From Rhizobiaceae bacterium (GTDB taxonomy: Bacteria; Pseudomonadota; Alphaproteobacteria; Rhizobiales; Rhizobiaceae): a stretch of 64,000 bases of DNA. The stretch is taken from NCBI GenBank assembly GCA_016742175.1, contig JACVCH010000001.1:124001-188000 (forward strand), written 5' to 3'. Under the pieces are notes generated by a model. The model made no database searches. It was not told the DNA's origin and saw only the letters and a program-made list of their open reading frames with translations. The position numbers and the translations under genes are program-made. The number at the start of each line of letters is the position of its first letter. Position 1 is the stretch's first letter. Below, piece by piece: positions 17,356 to 26,777 of the stretch.

Positions 17356-18420
17356 TTAAGTGGCGGGCGCGGCCTGAGGCGTTCCGGGGTCGGCGCAGGT
17401 CTCGACATTGAAGGCGTCGCCCGCGATCCGGTCCTGCACGGTAAGCGACAGCGCCTGGAGATCGACGTCCTGGCCGGCCAGCTTCTCGATCGCAGCGACG
17501 GTCAGTTCGGGCGCGATCCAGTCGGGCTTGTGGCCGAGATTGCGCACCCACACGCCCTCGGCGCGCGCAATGTCGCGGATCAGCCCGGCGGCGTGGATTT
17601 CCTCGTAGACGACGGTGTCGCGGTCGCCCGAAACCACCACGGTCGGCGCCTCGATCTCGCCGTATCGCGGTGCCGCCACCACCGTGTGCTCGTAGAGCCC
17701 GGCGACGTCGATGGCGTTGGCGCGGAAGGTCGCGGGGCGCAGGAGAAGCGAGATGCCGGCCTCGTCGACATAGGTCTCCGACAGCGCGTTCGGCGAGAAC
17801 ACGCATTGCGAGGCGCTGCGGATGCTGGCGAGCGCGCCGGGCAGGGCCAGCGTCTGCGCGAACAATCGCCCGACCACCGGCCGGGCCGTCAGATCGTAAT
17901 ACCAGGACGTGTCCGCGCCCGGCCAGGGATGGCTCGCGGGCGCCAGAAGCACCAGCCCGCGCACCTTTCGTGGATGGTCGAGCGCCAGCGACGTCGCCAC
18001 CGCCGCGCCGAACGAGTGCGCGACGACGATGGCGTCCGCGATGTCGAGTTCGTCCATCAGCGCGGCGATCGTCGCGGCCTGGCCGAACGGCGTCTCGTTG
18101 TTGCCGGGGCCTCGGCTCGACCAGCCATGGCCCGGCCGGTCGAGGAACAGCAGTTCGCCCCGGCCTTCGAGCGCGCCGCGCACCGGGATCATCTGGTCGA
18201 GGAGGTTTCCGCTCGCGCCGTGGATGAAGACGACCGGAGGCAGCTCCGCCTCGCCTTCGGGGCGCAGGTGCAGATGGTGCATCCGCGTCTCGTTGACCGT
18301 GGTGAAGGTGCCGATCGGCGGGTTGCGGCGCTCGACCAGCCAGGAGCCGACGCGGGTGACGCCGACGAGCACAAGGAGCAAGGCGAGGATGAAGGCCGCG
18401 GCGGCGGTCAGGAGATTCAT
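17356..18420 (-). CDS. Alpha/beta hydrolase, membrane-anchored
   Basis: The 354-residue product from the ATG at 18420 has an N-terminal membrane anchor (about 5-27) and an alpha/beta hydrolase fold. Visible elements are VVFIHGASG (oxyanion loop, about 63-71), AHSFGAA with nucleophile S136, SGDRDTVV (probable acid) and LGHKPDW (catalytic histidine). The substrate cannot be told from sequence. The frame extends upstream to 18861, but that part is antisense to the TPR gene and is not used. Confidence 0.85.
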   Translation of the reverse strand: MNLLTAAAAFILALLLVLVGVTRVGSWLVERRNPPIGTFTTVNETRMHHLHLRPEGEAELPPVVFIHGASGNLLDQMIPVRGALEGRGELLFLDRPGHGWSSRGPGNNETPFGQAATIAALMDELDIADAIVVAHSFGAAVATSLALDHPRKVRGLVLLAPASHPWPGADTSWYYDLTARPVVGRLFAQTLALPGALASIRSASQCVFSPNALSETYVDEAGISLLLRPATFRANAIDVAGLYEHTVVAAPRYGEIEAPTVVVSGDRDTVVYEEIHAAGLIRDIARAEGVWVRNLGHKPDWIAPELTVAAIEKLAGQDVDLQALSLTVQDRIAGDAFNVETCADPGTPQAAPAT

Positions 18421-18470
18421 GCGGGAAGGGACCTGGGAACCGGGGCGCTGCGGATGGGGCGGGTGATGGC

Positions 18471-19061
18471 TCAGATGCCTTCGCCGGCCAGTTCGTCGGC
18501 CAGCGTGCCGACCTGTTCCTGGGCGTTGCGCATCATCGGATAGACATCTAGCACGCGCTCGTAAGCCTTCAAGGCCGGTTCCTTGCGGCCCGAACGCTGC
18601 AGGATCTGCGCCATGCCGGCCAGCGCGCCGAAATGGCGCGGTTCGAGGCGCAGCGTGCGGTCGATGTCCGACATGGAGAGCGCGTAATTGTCCATCAAGA
18701 AATGGACCGTCGCGCGCCGGTTCCAGCCCTCGACATAGTCGGGCGACAGCGTCACCACCTGGTCGAGGAAGTCGAGCGCGGTGTCGAACTTGCGCGCCTG
18801 CATGGCGACGGCCGCCCATTGCATCAGAAGATCGATGGAGCGGCTGCCCGAACTCGTCCATTCGCGCTGGATGCGTTCGGCGATCCGCGCCGCTGCGGCC
18901 TCGTTGCCGCTGCGCTTCAAATCGTGGAAGAGATCGTCGAGGGAGGGCTTGGCGGCTGCCGGTTCGCTCTGGCGGGCGGCAGTCTCATTCAGCGGCTCGG
19001 CGGCGTGGGCGATGCCGAGGGAGAGGAGAAGCGCAACCGCGCATGGCAAAACGTTCCGCAT
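18471..19061 (-). CDS. Secreted tetratricopeptide-repeat protein
   Basis: 196 residues with a signal peptide (MRNVLPCAVALLLSLGIAHA, cleaved after AHA) and TPR-like helices from about 80 to 180, including GWNRRATVHFLMDNYALSMS and ALAGMAQILQRSGRKEPALK. Such small periplasmic TPR proteins are common in rhizobia and probably act as protein-protein adaptors. It is on the same strand as the hydrolase, 50 bases upstream of it. Confidence 0.8.
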   Translation of the reverse strand: MRNVLPCAVALLLSLGIAHAAEPLNETAARQSEPAAAKPSLDDLFHDLKRSGNEAAAARIAERIQREWTSSGSRSIDLLMQWAAVAMQARKFDTALDFLDQVVTLSPDYVEGWNRRATVHFLMDNYALSMSDIDRTLRLEPRHFGALAGMAQILQRSGRKEPALKAYERVLDVYPMMRNAQEQVGTLADELAGEGI

Positions 19062-19138
19062 GCAGGCATGGTATGCCCGGCATGCGAAACGTCAAACTGA
19101 AATGTCCGTGAGGCGGCGAGCGCCGCCTCGTTCGGTCA

Positions 19139-19264
19139 TCAACCCTGGCGCGCCTTGAAGCGCGGATTGGACTTGTTGATGATGTAGATGCGGCCCTTGC
19201 GGCGCACGAGGCGGTTTTCGCGGTGACGGCCCTTGAGCGCCTTGAGCGAGTTCTTGATCTTCAT
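19139..19264 (-). CDS. rpmJ: 50S ribosomal protein bL36, YkgO type
   Basis: A 41-residue basic protein, [20 protein letters not shown] followed by [21 protein letters not shown]. This is the zinc-independent (cysteine-free) form of L36 used by most Hyphomicrobiales as the only copy. The ATG at 19264 fits the family length exactly. The gene stands alone between a c-di-GMP cyclase and the TPR gene. Confidence 0.95.
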   Translation of the reverse strand: MKIKNSLKALKGRHRENRLVRRKGRIYIINKSNPRFKARQG

Positions 19265-19405
19265 CGGTCTGCCCGTTTTTCTTATTGCCCTTGATGGGCG
19301 CCAAACGATGCGACGCGCCACGGGGGCGCGCCTCAAATTGTTGCGCTGGCTCATACCGGAGGATCGGGCGGGCTGTCAACCGGAGTCAGCGGCGCGGAGG
19401 CGCTC

Positions 19406-20419
19406 TTAAAGCGCCGAAACGCGATTCCGCCCGGCCCGCTTCGACTGGTACAGCCCCGCATCGGCGCGCGCCAGGATGTCGCTGGAAAAGCGGTCGGGCA
19501 GGCCGAACTCGCTGACGCCGCCGCTGATGGTGGATTCGTAGCGCAGGGCTTCCCTCAGCGAGACGGGCACGTTCGCGCGCAGCCGCTCGGCGATCTCCAG
19601 CGCATCGGCGCGGCGGGTGCCCGGCATCACCACCACGAACTCATCGCCGCCGAAGCGCGCGATCACGTCGCTCTGGCGCAGATGCTGGCGGCACAGCCGC
19701 GCGATCTCGACCAGCGCTGCGTCGCCCGCGTGATGCCCCATTTCGTCGTTGAGCCGCTTGAAATTGTCGAGGTCGAAGACCAGCACCGAGGTCTGGTCGC
19801 GGTCCCGCTCGAAGACCGCCAGCCGGTCGTCCAGCGTCTCGAGCAGCTTGCGCCGGTTGTAGAGCCCCGTCAGCGCGTCCGTCTCGCTCAACTGGCGCAG
19901 CTTGCGCGCGGTCTCGTTCTTGTCGGTGATGTTGCTGGCGATCCAGACGACCGCATCCTCGCCCTCGACCTGAAAATCCAGCGCCTGCACGCGCCCCTCG
20001 AACCAGATCGAATGGCTGGGCCCGTCGCCGATGCCCTTCACGTCGCTGCCGCTCAGTTCATATTCGACGATGTGCAGCACGCCACTTTCCAGCGCCTTCT
20101 CGATCTCCCCGGCAAACCACCGCGCCTTCTCCTCCTTCAGCACCTCGAACATGCTGCGCCCGGCAAGGCTGCTGTTCTCATGATAGTGCCGCAGGTCCTT
20201 CCCCCCGAACACGGCCGCATAACGCCCGCTGCGCGTCAGGATGAACGCCGGGTCCGGAAGCGACGAGAGGATCGAGGTCAACTGCTGCTGCGTAAACAAG
20301 GAGCCAACTTCCCCCGCTGGCTGAAGACACGGCTTGCATTTGGGAAGCGTTTGAGCGTGTGCCCCCCGCCGGGTGGGATACTCCACCGCAGACCCGCTTC
20401 CCCGAGCTTTAGATGCCAT
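19406..20419 (-). CDS. PAS-GGDEF diguanylate cyclase
   Basis: A 337-residue protein with a PAS-like sensor (about 42-170) followed by a GGDEF domain. The domain has FDLDNFKRLNDEMGHHAGD and RFGGDEFVVV. An RQSD inhibitory site lies exactly five residues before GGDEF, predicting product feedback inhibition. This contrasts with the PAS-GGDEF-EAL protein at 15.2 kb. No membrane segment is evident. The ATG at 20419 has a weak ribosome site; a start near residue 38 is possible because the first 35 residues look unconserved. Confidence 0.9.
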   Translation of the reverse strand: MASKARGSGSAVEYPTRRGAHAQTLPKCKPCLQPAGEVGSLFTQQQLTSILSSLPDPAFILTRSGRYAAVFGGKDLRHYHENSSLAGRSMFEVLKEEKARWFAGEIEKALESGVLHIVEYELSGSDVKGIGDGPSHSIWFEGRVQALDFQVEGEDAVVWIASNITDKNETARKLRQLSETDALTGLYNRRKLLETLDDRLAVFERDRDQTSVLVFDLDNFKRLNDEMGHHAGDAALVEIARLCRQHLRQSDVIARFGGDEFVVVMPGTRRADALEIAERLRANVPVSLREALRYESTISGGVSEFGLPDRFSSDILARADAGLYQSKRAGRNRVSAL

Positions 20420-20604
20420 GATTGGATTGCGGTTTTGTAAATGCGGCGAGTTGCTGAAGTGCGAAGCCCCCGGGAATTGCTAACGTCGGAATGGCGGACT
20501 TGGGGTGGTTTGCGGCCAGTCTGCTTATGGCTGCGAAGAGGCGAATAGCGGACGCGTGGGATCGAAACCTCTTGAGCAACAGGCAGCGGATTGCAAATCC
20601 CGCA

Positions 20605-21099
20605 TCAGCTATGCTTGTCGAATTTCACATGAAGCTCGCGCATGGCATCGAACGTGTCCATGCAGGTGACCGATCGCGCTCGGCAAAGATTTGGGATCGG
20701 CACGCGACGAAGGACCATCTCGTTCGCGACTTCGTGAGTAACAATGGTCGCGCCTAGGGTCATCGCTTTTGCAATCAGCCAGGGGTCAGCGCCGGACAGG
20801 AACTTCTCGACACCCGGCCGATGATATTGCGACCCGTCCAATTCGTTTGCGATATCCGCAAACGCTATCTGGGTCGCTTCGTCGTCGACCGGCAAAATCC
20901 AGTCAGCATCTTTCCGCGCACGCATCCAGTCGCCGAGTGGGTCGTCCTTTACCAGTAGCTCGTCTCGGACCATTTTGATCGTTCGAACGTTCTTGACGAC
21001 GACATAATCCATCCATGTCCAGAACGCTGGAACGATGTCGAACGCATAGTACCTGTTCTTCGCCTCAATGAACACATTGGCATCTAGAAGGTAGAGCAC
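20605..21099 (-). CDS. DUF4411 PIN-like toxin
   Basis: The 164-residue protein begins MLYLLDANVFIEAKNRYYAF, with an early DAN motif typical of PIN-fold ribonucleases. It has DPWLIAKAMTLGATIVTHE near 105-123, where the aspartate and glutamate complete an acidic site. This is the DUF4411 pattern. It starts with GTG overlapping the upstream TAG by one base, so it is coupled to the ImmA/IrrE gene, the usual partner in type II toxin-antitoxin pairs. Toxicity is inferred. Confidence 0.8.
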   Translation of the reverse strand: MLYLLDANVFIEAKNRYYAFDIVPAFWTWMDYVVVKNVRTIKMVRDELLVKDDPLGDWMRARKDADWILPVDDEATQIAFADIANELDGSQYHRPGVEKFLSGADPWLIAKAMTLGATIVTHEVANEMVLRRVPIPNLCRARSVTCMDTFDAMRELHVKFDKHS

Positions 21100-22250
21100 T
21101 AAGACGCGAACCTCTCATGCATTTTCCGGATCTTTCCAGGCTGAATGCCCAAAAGGGAACTCGCCTGACGCAGCAACAGCGTCCCGCGCATCGCTTCCGA
21201 AATCACGGACTTGGTGAAATGTCTGCCATTGCGTACCGGCAGCGTATTGAAGAAATCACCGCCGCTGTCGCGGTTCAGATCGCGCCAGCGCTTCTCTTCG
21301 GCGGCATAGAAGTCACCATATTCGTCACGGCCGACAAATCCCAGATCGAAAGCGCGCCGCGCGATCACGACGCGGCTGACCTTAAAGCGTCTGGAAAGGG
21401 TGTCGACTTGGTCCCTCAATCCTAGCCCATCGCGCCAGCAGCGAGCGAACTCCTCCCGTGGGGTGAGGAACTCTGCTGCGATCTTGTTGCAGTGTTGCTC
21501 CACTCGCCGGTGGGCTCCGTAGTTGTCCTCGCCAAGCTGAACATTGGACACTCCAGACTCGCCCAGCCAAATATGCGCGAGCTCATGTGCGAGCGTGAAT
21601 ATCTGCGCGGCCTTGCTGTCCTGCCCATTGATCATCACAAGTGGGACCAACGGATCAGCAATGGCCAGACCCCGGAAGCTGGACACGGACAACGGCCGAT
21701 GCGTGTTGTTGCCGACAATGCCAGTGCGCATTACCCATATGCCGGCGTCCTCGGCAGCAAGCATCAGCCTCTGCAAATAGTCCTCGAAAGCACCCGCGCG
21801 CGGCCTACCTGCTTCCCCTAGGATGACGGAATGCATGTCGGCCGCAACGTCCTCAGCGGCGGCGTTAAGCGGGAATCTGCCCACGAAGGCAAGAGGCTCC
21901 CCGCCGCCCTGCCGCCGGTAGTCCCGGTACCACTCGTGCTTGAACAGGATATCGGTCATCAGGCTGCGCAGGTTGACGTCCCACCGCCCCCTTTCGCCGC
22001 CGATCGTGCGCAGGTCGGGGATGGGTTCGTCTTCTGTCGGGGGACGTTGCAGGTAGAGGTATCCAAAGGGCACCGCGAGTGCGGTGGCCGCCTTGCGGGC
22101 CTGTGCAAAGGTCGGACGATCGTCACCAGTAAGCCAGCGCTCGATCTGACTAGGCTCCACGTGCACACGGCCAGCCAATGCGTCAACCGGCATATCGGCG
22201 CGAGCCATTGCCCACTCCAGCATACCGTTGTTGATCAATGCCCGCGCCAT
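21099..22250 (-). CDS. XRE/ImmA-IrrE family antitoxin-protease
   Basis: 383 residues. A helix-turn-helix (about 20-60, MPVDALAGRVHVEPSQIERW) precedes a zinc-metallopeptidase domain with HELAH at H222-H226 in FTLAHELAHIWLGES. A C-terminal helical part follows. This is the COG2856 architecture that accompanies DUF4411 toxins. It probably represses the pair through the HTH and may respond to stress through the protease domain. The pair occupies 20.6-22.25 kb between a cyclase and purK. Confidence 0.85.
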   Translation of the reverse strand: MARALINNGMLEWAMARADMPVDALAGRVHVEPSQIERWLTGDDRPTFAQARKAATALAVPFGYLYLQRPPTEDEPIPDLRTIGGERGRWDVNLRSLMTDILFKHEWYRDYRRQGGGEPLAFVGRFPLNAAAEDVAADMHSVILGEAGRPRAGAFEDYLQRLMLAAEDAGIWVMRTGIVGNNTHRPLSVSSFRGLAIADPLVPLVMINGQDSKAAQIFTLAHELAHIWLGESGVSNVQLGEDNYGAHRRVEQHCNKIAAEFLTPREEFARCWRDGLGLRDQVDTLSRRFKVSRVVIARRAFDLGFVGRDEYGDFYAAEEKRWRDLNRDSGGDFFNTLPVRNGRHFTKSVISEAMRGTLLLRQASSLLGIQPGKIRKMHERFAS

Positions 22251-22369
22251 AACGCCTATCCTCGCCCCTCGCTCCGCTTAGATCATATGCCCGTAGGTTA
22301 AGGAAGTTCCAAACGGGTGCGACAAAAGCGGGTTCCGATAATGCCGTTTATCGAAAGGCCGAGCGAATC

Positions 22370-23517
22370 CTAAAGTGGCCGGTTTTGGGCAACGAACACC
22401 CCCCGTGGACCGGCCAAAATGAGGTCGACAGCCCCCCCCCCTCCCCCCCGCCGCATCACGCGCGTAAAATGCCCCATCTTCCGCCCGGGCCGGGCTTCGC
22501 TCTTTCCATAAAGATGCAGCACCAGATCCGGCTCCGCCAGCAGCGCCTCCGCCTGCCCCACCTCGTCCCCGATCAGATTCTCCATCACGCAATCCGAATG
22601 CCGCCTCGGGTCGCCGAGGGGCAGGCCGGTGATGGCGCGGATGTGTTGTTCGAATTGGGAGACGGTGCAGGCGGCTTCCGTCCAGTGGCCGGAATTGTGG
22701 ACGCGGGGGGCGATCTCGTTGGCGATGACCGAGCCGTCGCCGAGGACGAAGAACTCGACGCCGATCACGCCGACATAGTCGAGCGCGTCGAGGATGCGCA
22801 GGGTGGCGGCGCGGGCGGCCTCGATGGTCCGCGGCGCGACCTTCGCGGGCACAGTCGAGCTTTTCAGGATGCCGCCGCGGTGGAGGTTTTCGGCCGGATC
22901 GTAGGCGCGGCTCGTCCCGTCAAGCCCGCGCGCGGCGACGACCGAGATTTCCGTCGCGAAGGGCACGAAGCCCTCGAGGATCAGCGGCACGCCGCCCATG
23001 CCCTCGTAGACGCCGTGCGTCTGGTCGCCGCCGGCGTCGCGAAAGACCTTCTGGCCCTTGCCGTCATAGCCGAGGCGCCGGGTTTTCAGGACTCCCGATC
23101 CGCCCATCAGGTCGATCGCCTCGGCAAGCTCGGCGCCGCTGTCGACAGCGCGGAACGGGGCGGTGGGGATGCCGGCCCTGTTGAGGAATTCCTTTTCCGT
23201 CAGCCGGTCCTGCGCGACTTCGAGCGCGCGCGGCGGCGGGTAGACGGCGTGGCCGGCGGCGAGACTGCGCGCGGCCTCCACCGGCACGTTCTCGAATTCG
23301 TAGGTGACGAAGTCGCTCGCCGTCCCGAGCCGCGCCAGCCCGTGCGCGTCGTCATAGGCGGCGACGATCTGCTCGTTTGCCACCTGCGCGGCCGGGCAGT
23401 CGCCCTCGGGATCGAGGATGATCGTGCGGTAGCCGAGGCGTGCCGCCGCCATTGCCAGCATCCGGCCGAGTTGGCCGCCGCCGATGATGCCGATCGTCGC
23501 GCCCGGCTTCAGCGCGC

Positions 23518-23521
<4 letters not shown>
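22370..23521 (-). CDS. purK: N5-carboxyaminoimidazole ribonucleotide synthase
   Basis: About 383 residues with the ATP-grasp fold: [20 protein letters not shown] at the start, [21 protein letters not shown] and [19 protein letters not shown]. It makes N5-CAIR from AIR, ATP and bicarbonate in purine synthesis. The ATG at 23521 overlaps the purE stop by 4 bases (ATGA). The natural end of PurK (MGHFTRV) is followed by an unusual tail encoded by a G7-A-G10 tract (22432-22449), so the reading frame at the extreme C-terminus may be unreliable. Confidence 0.93.
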
Positions 23522-24015
<494 letters not shown>

Positions 24016-24036
24016 GGCGATGCTCCGTCAGGCCTG

Positions 24037-24240
24037 TCAGGCGATGATGTCGGGGATGATGCCGTCTTCCAGCTTGGTCAGTCGGTCCTTGAGCGCCAGC
24101 TTCTTCTTCTTCATGCGCTGGATCTGGAGCGGGTCGCAGCCGACTTTCATCATGGCGTTGATGGCCGCGTCGAAATCCGCATGCTCCTGCTTGGTCCGGG
24201 CAAATTCGAGACGAATCTCCGCCTGATCCTGTTCCGACAT
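24037..24240 (-). CDS. YdcH family (DUF465) small coiled-coil protein
   Basis: 67 residues, almost entirely helical, with the family end-motif QRMKKKKLALKDRLTKLE. The function is unknown. It lies 21 bases upstream of purE on the same strand. The ATG at 24240 is chosen over a GTG two codons earlier. A second DUF465 gene is divergently encoded at 24466. Confidence 0.85.
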   Translation of the reverse strand: MSEQDQAEIRLEFARTKQEHADFDAAINAMMKVGCDPLQIQRMKKKKLALKDRLTKLEDGIIPDIIA

Positions 24241-24465
24241 CTTCACCGTCTAAAGATAGCGAGCGTGCTCGCGGTGATAGGCCGCGCGACGCACAGTCCT
24301 CGTGCGCGATTCATAACACATGTCCGATCGTCAGCAAATGCTACTACGAAATGTTCGACAGCATTTGAAAGCGGTGGCAGACTGTCATCGTGCTGTCATA
24401 TCCGGTTCCAACCGGGAGCCGGACGGAACGCACGCAAACGAGGAACCAGGAAGGGAGAGCCCGGA

Positions 24466-24645
24466 ATGTCTCTTGCGTCCCATCTACAGGAACTCCAGCG
24501 CAAACACGGCGATATCGAACGCCGGATCGATGAAGTGATGATGCATCCCTCCGCCGATCCGCTCGAGATCGCGACCCTGAAGCGGCGGAAGCTGGCCCTG
24601 AAGGACGAAATGGAAAAACTCCGGTCGCAACCGACACGACACTGA
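24466..24645 (+). CDS. YdcH family (DUF465) small coiled-coil protein
   Basis: 59 residues, MSLASHLQELQRKHGDIERR onward, ending in LKRRKLALKDEMEKLRSQ. This is the same fold and motif as the divergent paralogue at 24037-24240. GGGAGAG lies just upstream of the ATG. A stem-loop terminator follows at 24701. The function is unknown. Confidence 0.88.
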   Translation: MSLASHLQELQRKHGDIERRIDEVMMHPSADPLEIATLKRRKLALKDEMEKLRSQPTRH

Positions 24646-24700
24646 GCGGAAACGCTCGGCGCATCGGTCGATCCGATGCAATGATCAGACGAGGCAACCT

Positions 24701-24733
24701 GCCGGTGGCGCCAGCGCCGCCGGCTTTGTTTTT
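24701..24733 (+). terminator. Rho-independent terminator
   Basis: GCCGGTGGCGC pairs with GCGCCGCCGGC (one G-T wobble) across a 2-base loop, followed by TTTGTTTTT. It ends the DUF465 transcript. Confidence 0.75.
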
Positions 24734-24836
24734 AGAGCAGTTCCAGCAAAAGTGCGTAGCGGTTTTGCGTCCGGAACTGCGTCAAATCAAATGGATAGAG
24801 CATTTCTGCGTTTCCATGAAACGCCGAAATGATCTA
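24734..24836. repeat. Rhizobial intergenic repeat with two stem-loops
   Basis: Two dyads lie back to back. In the first, AGCAGTTCC pairs with GGAACTGC across a 20-odd-base core containing GTGCGTAGCGGTTTTGCGTC. In the second, CATTTCTGCGTTTC faces GAAACGCCGAAATG. The whole closely matches an interspersed intergenic repeat I know from Mesorhizobium-like genomes. It sits between a terminator and the convergent arsR gene. Confidence 0.65.
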
Positions 24837-24846
24837 GGCCCCCGCC

Positions 24847-25110
24847 TCACCCCTGCCAGAACTGGTCCAGCCACAGATTGAGCTTCAAAAACCCCGCCTC
24901 CTCGACGCGGTAGACGCGGCGCGTGCCCTCGCTTCTGACCGAGACGAGACCTGCATCGCGCAACGCTTTGAGGTGCTGCGAGACGGCGGGGCGCGAGACG
25001 GGCAGGCCGCCCGCCAGTTCGTTGACGGTCTTCGGGCCGCGCCGCAATTCCTCCAGGAGATGGCGCCGGTTGGCGTCGGCGATGGCCGCGAAGGCGTCGG
25101 CCTGGCTCAT
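24847..25110 (-). CDS. ArsR-family transcriptional regulator
   Basis: 87 residues forming a winged helix. ANRRHLLEELRRGPKTVNEL and GGLPVSRPAVSQHLKALRDA (recognition helix) are typical of ArsR/SmtB proteins of the non-metal, autorepressor type; no metal-binding cysteines are present. Its start overlaps the stop codon at the end of the upstream MFS gene by 4 bases, so the two are one operon. Confidence 0.88.
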   Translation of the reverse strand: MSQADAFAAIADANRRHLLEELRRGPKTVNELAGGLPVSRPAVSQHLKALRDAGLVSVRSEGTRRVYRVEEAGFLKLNLWLDQFWQG

Positions 25111-26381
25111 GCGGCGTCCTGCCGCTCTTCAGGTTGATCGACCGGTTCCATGTCGCTGCGCGGGTCGAGCAGCACGGCCTGCGGCGTGACCGCGCGCTCC
25201 GACGGCAGCGTCTTGAACGCCTCGCGATCCTCGATCGGCACCGGCGCGCGGCGCGAGATGCGCAGGAGCGTGTAGCCGGCGAGGACGAAATGCGGCAGCG
25301 CGGTCGCCAGGAACAGGCTCTCGGGGCGCAGATAATCCATCAGCGGCGCGCCGAGCACCGGCCCGATCATCGTGCCGAAGCCGTAGAGCAGCAGCAGCCC
25401 GCCCGAGACCTTCACGAAGTCTTCCGGGCTCGCATGGTCGTTGGCGTGCGCCACGGCGATCGAATAGAGCGTATAGGCCAGCATGCCGTAGGCCGCGGTC
25501 ATGACGAGGACGGCGATGCCGTTGCGCGGCATGGCGACGAAGATCAAGAGCGCGATGACGCCGCAGCCTGCCGCCGCGCCCGCGAGGACGTAGCGCCGGT
25601 CCATGCGGTCCGACAGGCGCCCGACCGGCATCTGCGCCAGCGCGCCGGCCAGCACAACGAGGCTCATCATCAACGCGATCTCGAAGGTCGAGATGCCGAT
25701 CCGCGCGCCATAGACCGCGCCGAGCGTGCCCCAGGCGCCGTTGGCGATGCCGACCAGCAGGCAGGCGGCGGAGGCGACGGGGGAGTTGCGGTAGAGCCCC
25801 TTGATGTCGAGCGAGACGCTCTGCAGCGGCTTCGGCGCCATTGCCGAGGAGATCGCGGTCGGTATCAGCGAGGCGCAGAACAGGATGCCCGCCATCATGA
25901 ACAGCGAGCCGTTGCCGATATCCGCCGAGGCGACGACCATCTGGCCGGCCATGATCGAGGCGTAGGTGACCATCATGTAGAGGCCGAAGACGGTGCCGCG
26001 GTTCTCGTTCGTCGAGCGCTCGTTGAGCCAGCTTTCGATGACCATGAAGGCGCCGGCCATGGCAAAGCCGGTGAAGGCGCGCAGGATGATCCAGGCATAT
26101 TCGTTGATCCAGATGCCGGTCATCAGCGCGACGATCGAGGCCGACGCAGCGAAGGCGCCATAGGCGCGCACATGGCCGACCTTGCGCACCAGCCGCGGCG
26201 CGAGATAGCAGCCGGCGACGAAGCCGATCGCCCAGGCGGTGCCCAGAAGGCCGAGCGCCGTCGTCGAAAACCCTTCCGCCTGGCCGCGCAGCGGCAGGAT
26301 CAGGCCGTGCAGGCCCGATCCGGCGAGCAGGAAGGCGGTGCCCCAGAGCAGAGACAGGACGGGGCGGAAGGACATGAACAT
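25107..26381 (-). CDS. MFS transporter (YcaD-like)
   Basis: 424 residues with twelve predicted membrane helices. The MFS loop motif is recognisable in GRLSDRMDRRYVLAG (about 255-269). LRAFTGFAMAGAFMVIESWL and the second-half pattern fit the YcaD/MucK-like efflux family. The C-terminal tail (about 390-424) is hydrophilic. The substrate is unknown; coupling to an ArsR regulator suggests induced export. Confidence 0.87.
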   Translation of the reverse strand: MFMSFRPVLSLLWGTAFLLAGSGLHGLILPLRGQAEGFSTTALGLLGTAWAIGFVAGCYLAPRLVRKVGHVRAYGAFAASASIVALMTGIWINEYAWIILRAFTGFAMAGAFMVIESWLNERSTNENRGTVFGLYMMVTYASIMAGQMVVASADIGNGSLFMMAGILFCASLIPTAISSAMAPKPLQSVSLDIKGLYRNSPVASAACLLVGIANGAWGTLGAVYGARIGISTFEIALMMSLVVLAGALAQMPVGRLSDRMDRRYVLAGAAAGCGVIALLIFVAMPRNGIAVLVMTAAYGMLAYTLYSIAVAHANDHASPEDFVKVSGGLLLLYGFGTMIGPVLGAPLMDYLRPESLFLATALPHFVLAGYTLLRISRRAPVPIEDREAFKTLPSERAVTPQAVLLDPRSDMEPVDQPEERQDAA

Positions 26382-26500
26382 CAGACGAATCTCATTCGGC
26401 TCGAGGCGGTCTCAAGGCGCCGGGACAATAGACCCTTTACGTCGATTTGACGGCGCGGGTGCGACAGGTGCATCGGCAAAACCGTCGCCGCGCCGGGCTT

Positions 26501-26695
26501 TCACGAACGCCTGAACAGCGCCTCGGCGGCCGACCGGGTCGAACTCTTGGCGGCCATATCGGCTTCCAGCCGCGCGATCTCGGCCTTCAGCATCTCGATC
26601 CGTTCGCCGAGTTCGCCGACCGAAAGCAGCGACAGGTCCTGTCCGATTTCGTGAGCCGTAAGCTTGCGGACCGGTTCGTCGTCGAAAATCGCCAT
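26501..26695 (-). CDS. DUF1192 family protein
   Basis: 64 residues. The conserved core LSVGELGERIEMLKAEIARL forms a short coiled coil, preceded by the FDDEPVRKL start that marks DUF1192. Small cytosolic proteins of this family are restricted to alphaproteobacteria and have no known role. It is divergent from the quinone oxidoreductase gene. Confidence 0.85.
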   Translation of the reverse strand: MAIFDDEPVRKLTAHEIGQDLSLLSVGELGERIEMLKAEIARLEADMAAKSSTRSAAEALFRRS

Positions 26696-26777
26696 GGCGT
26701 ATTTCTCCGGTTTGATCGTCGGGGGCTAAAGCTACATAAGGAGACCTCGACGATCAAATCCATCGAAGGAGCACCCC

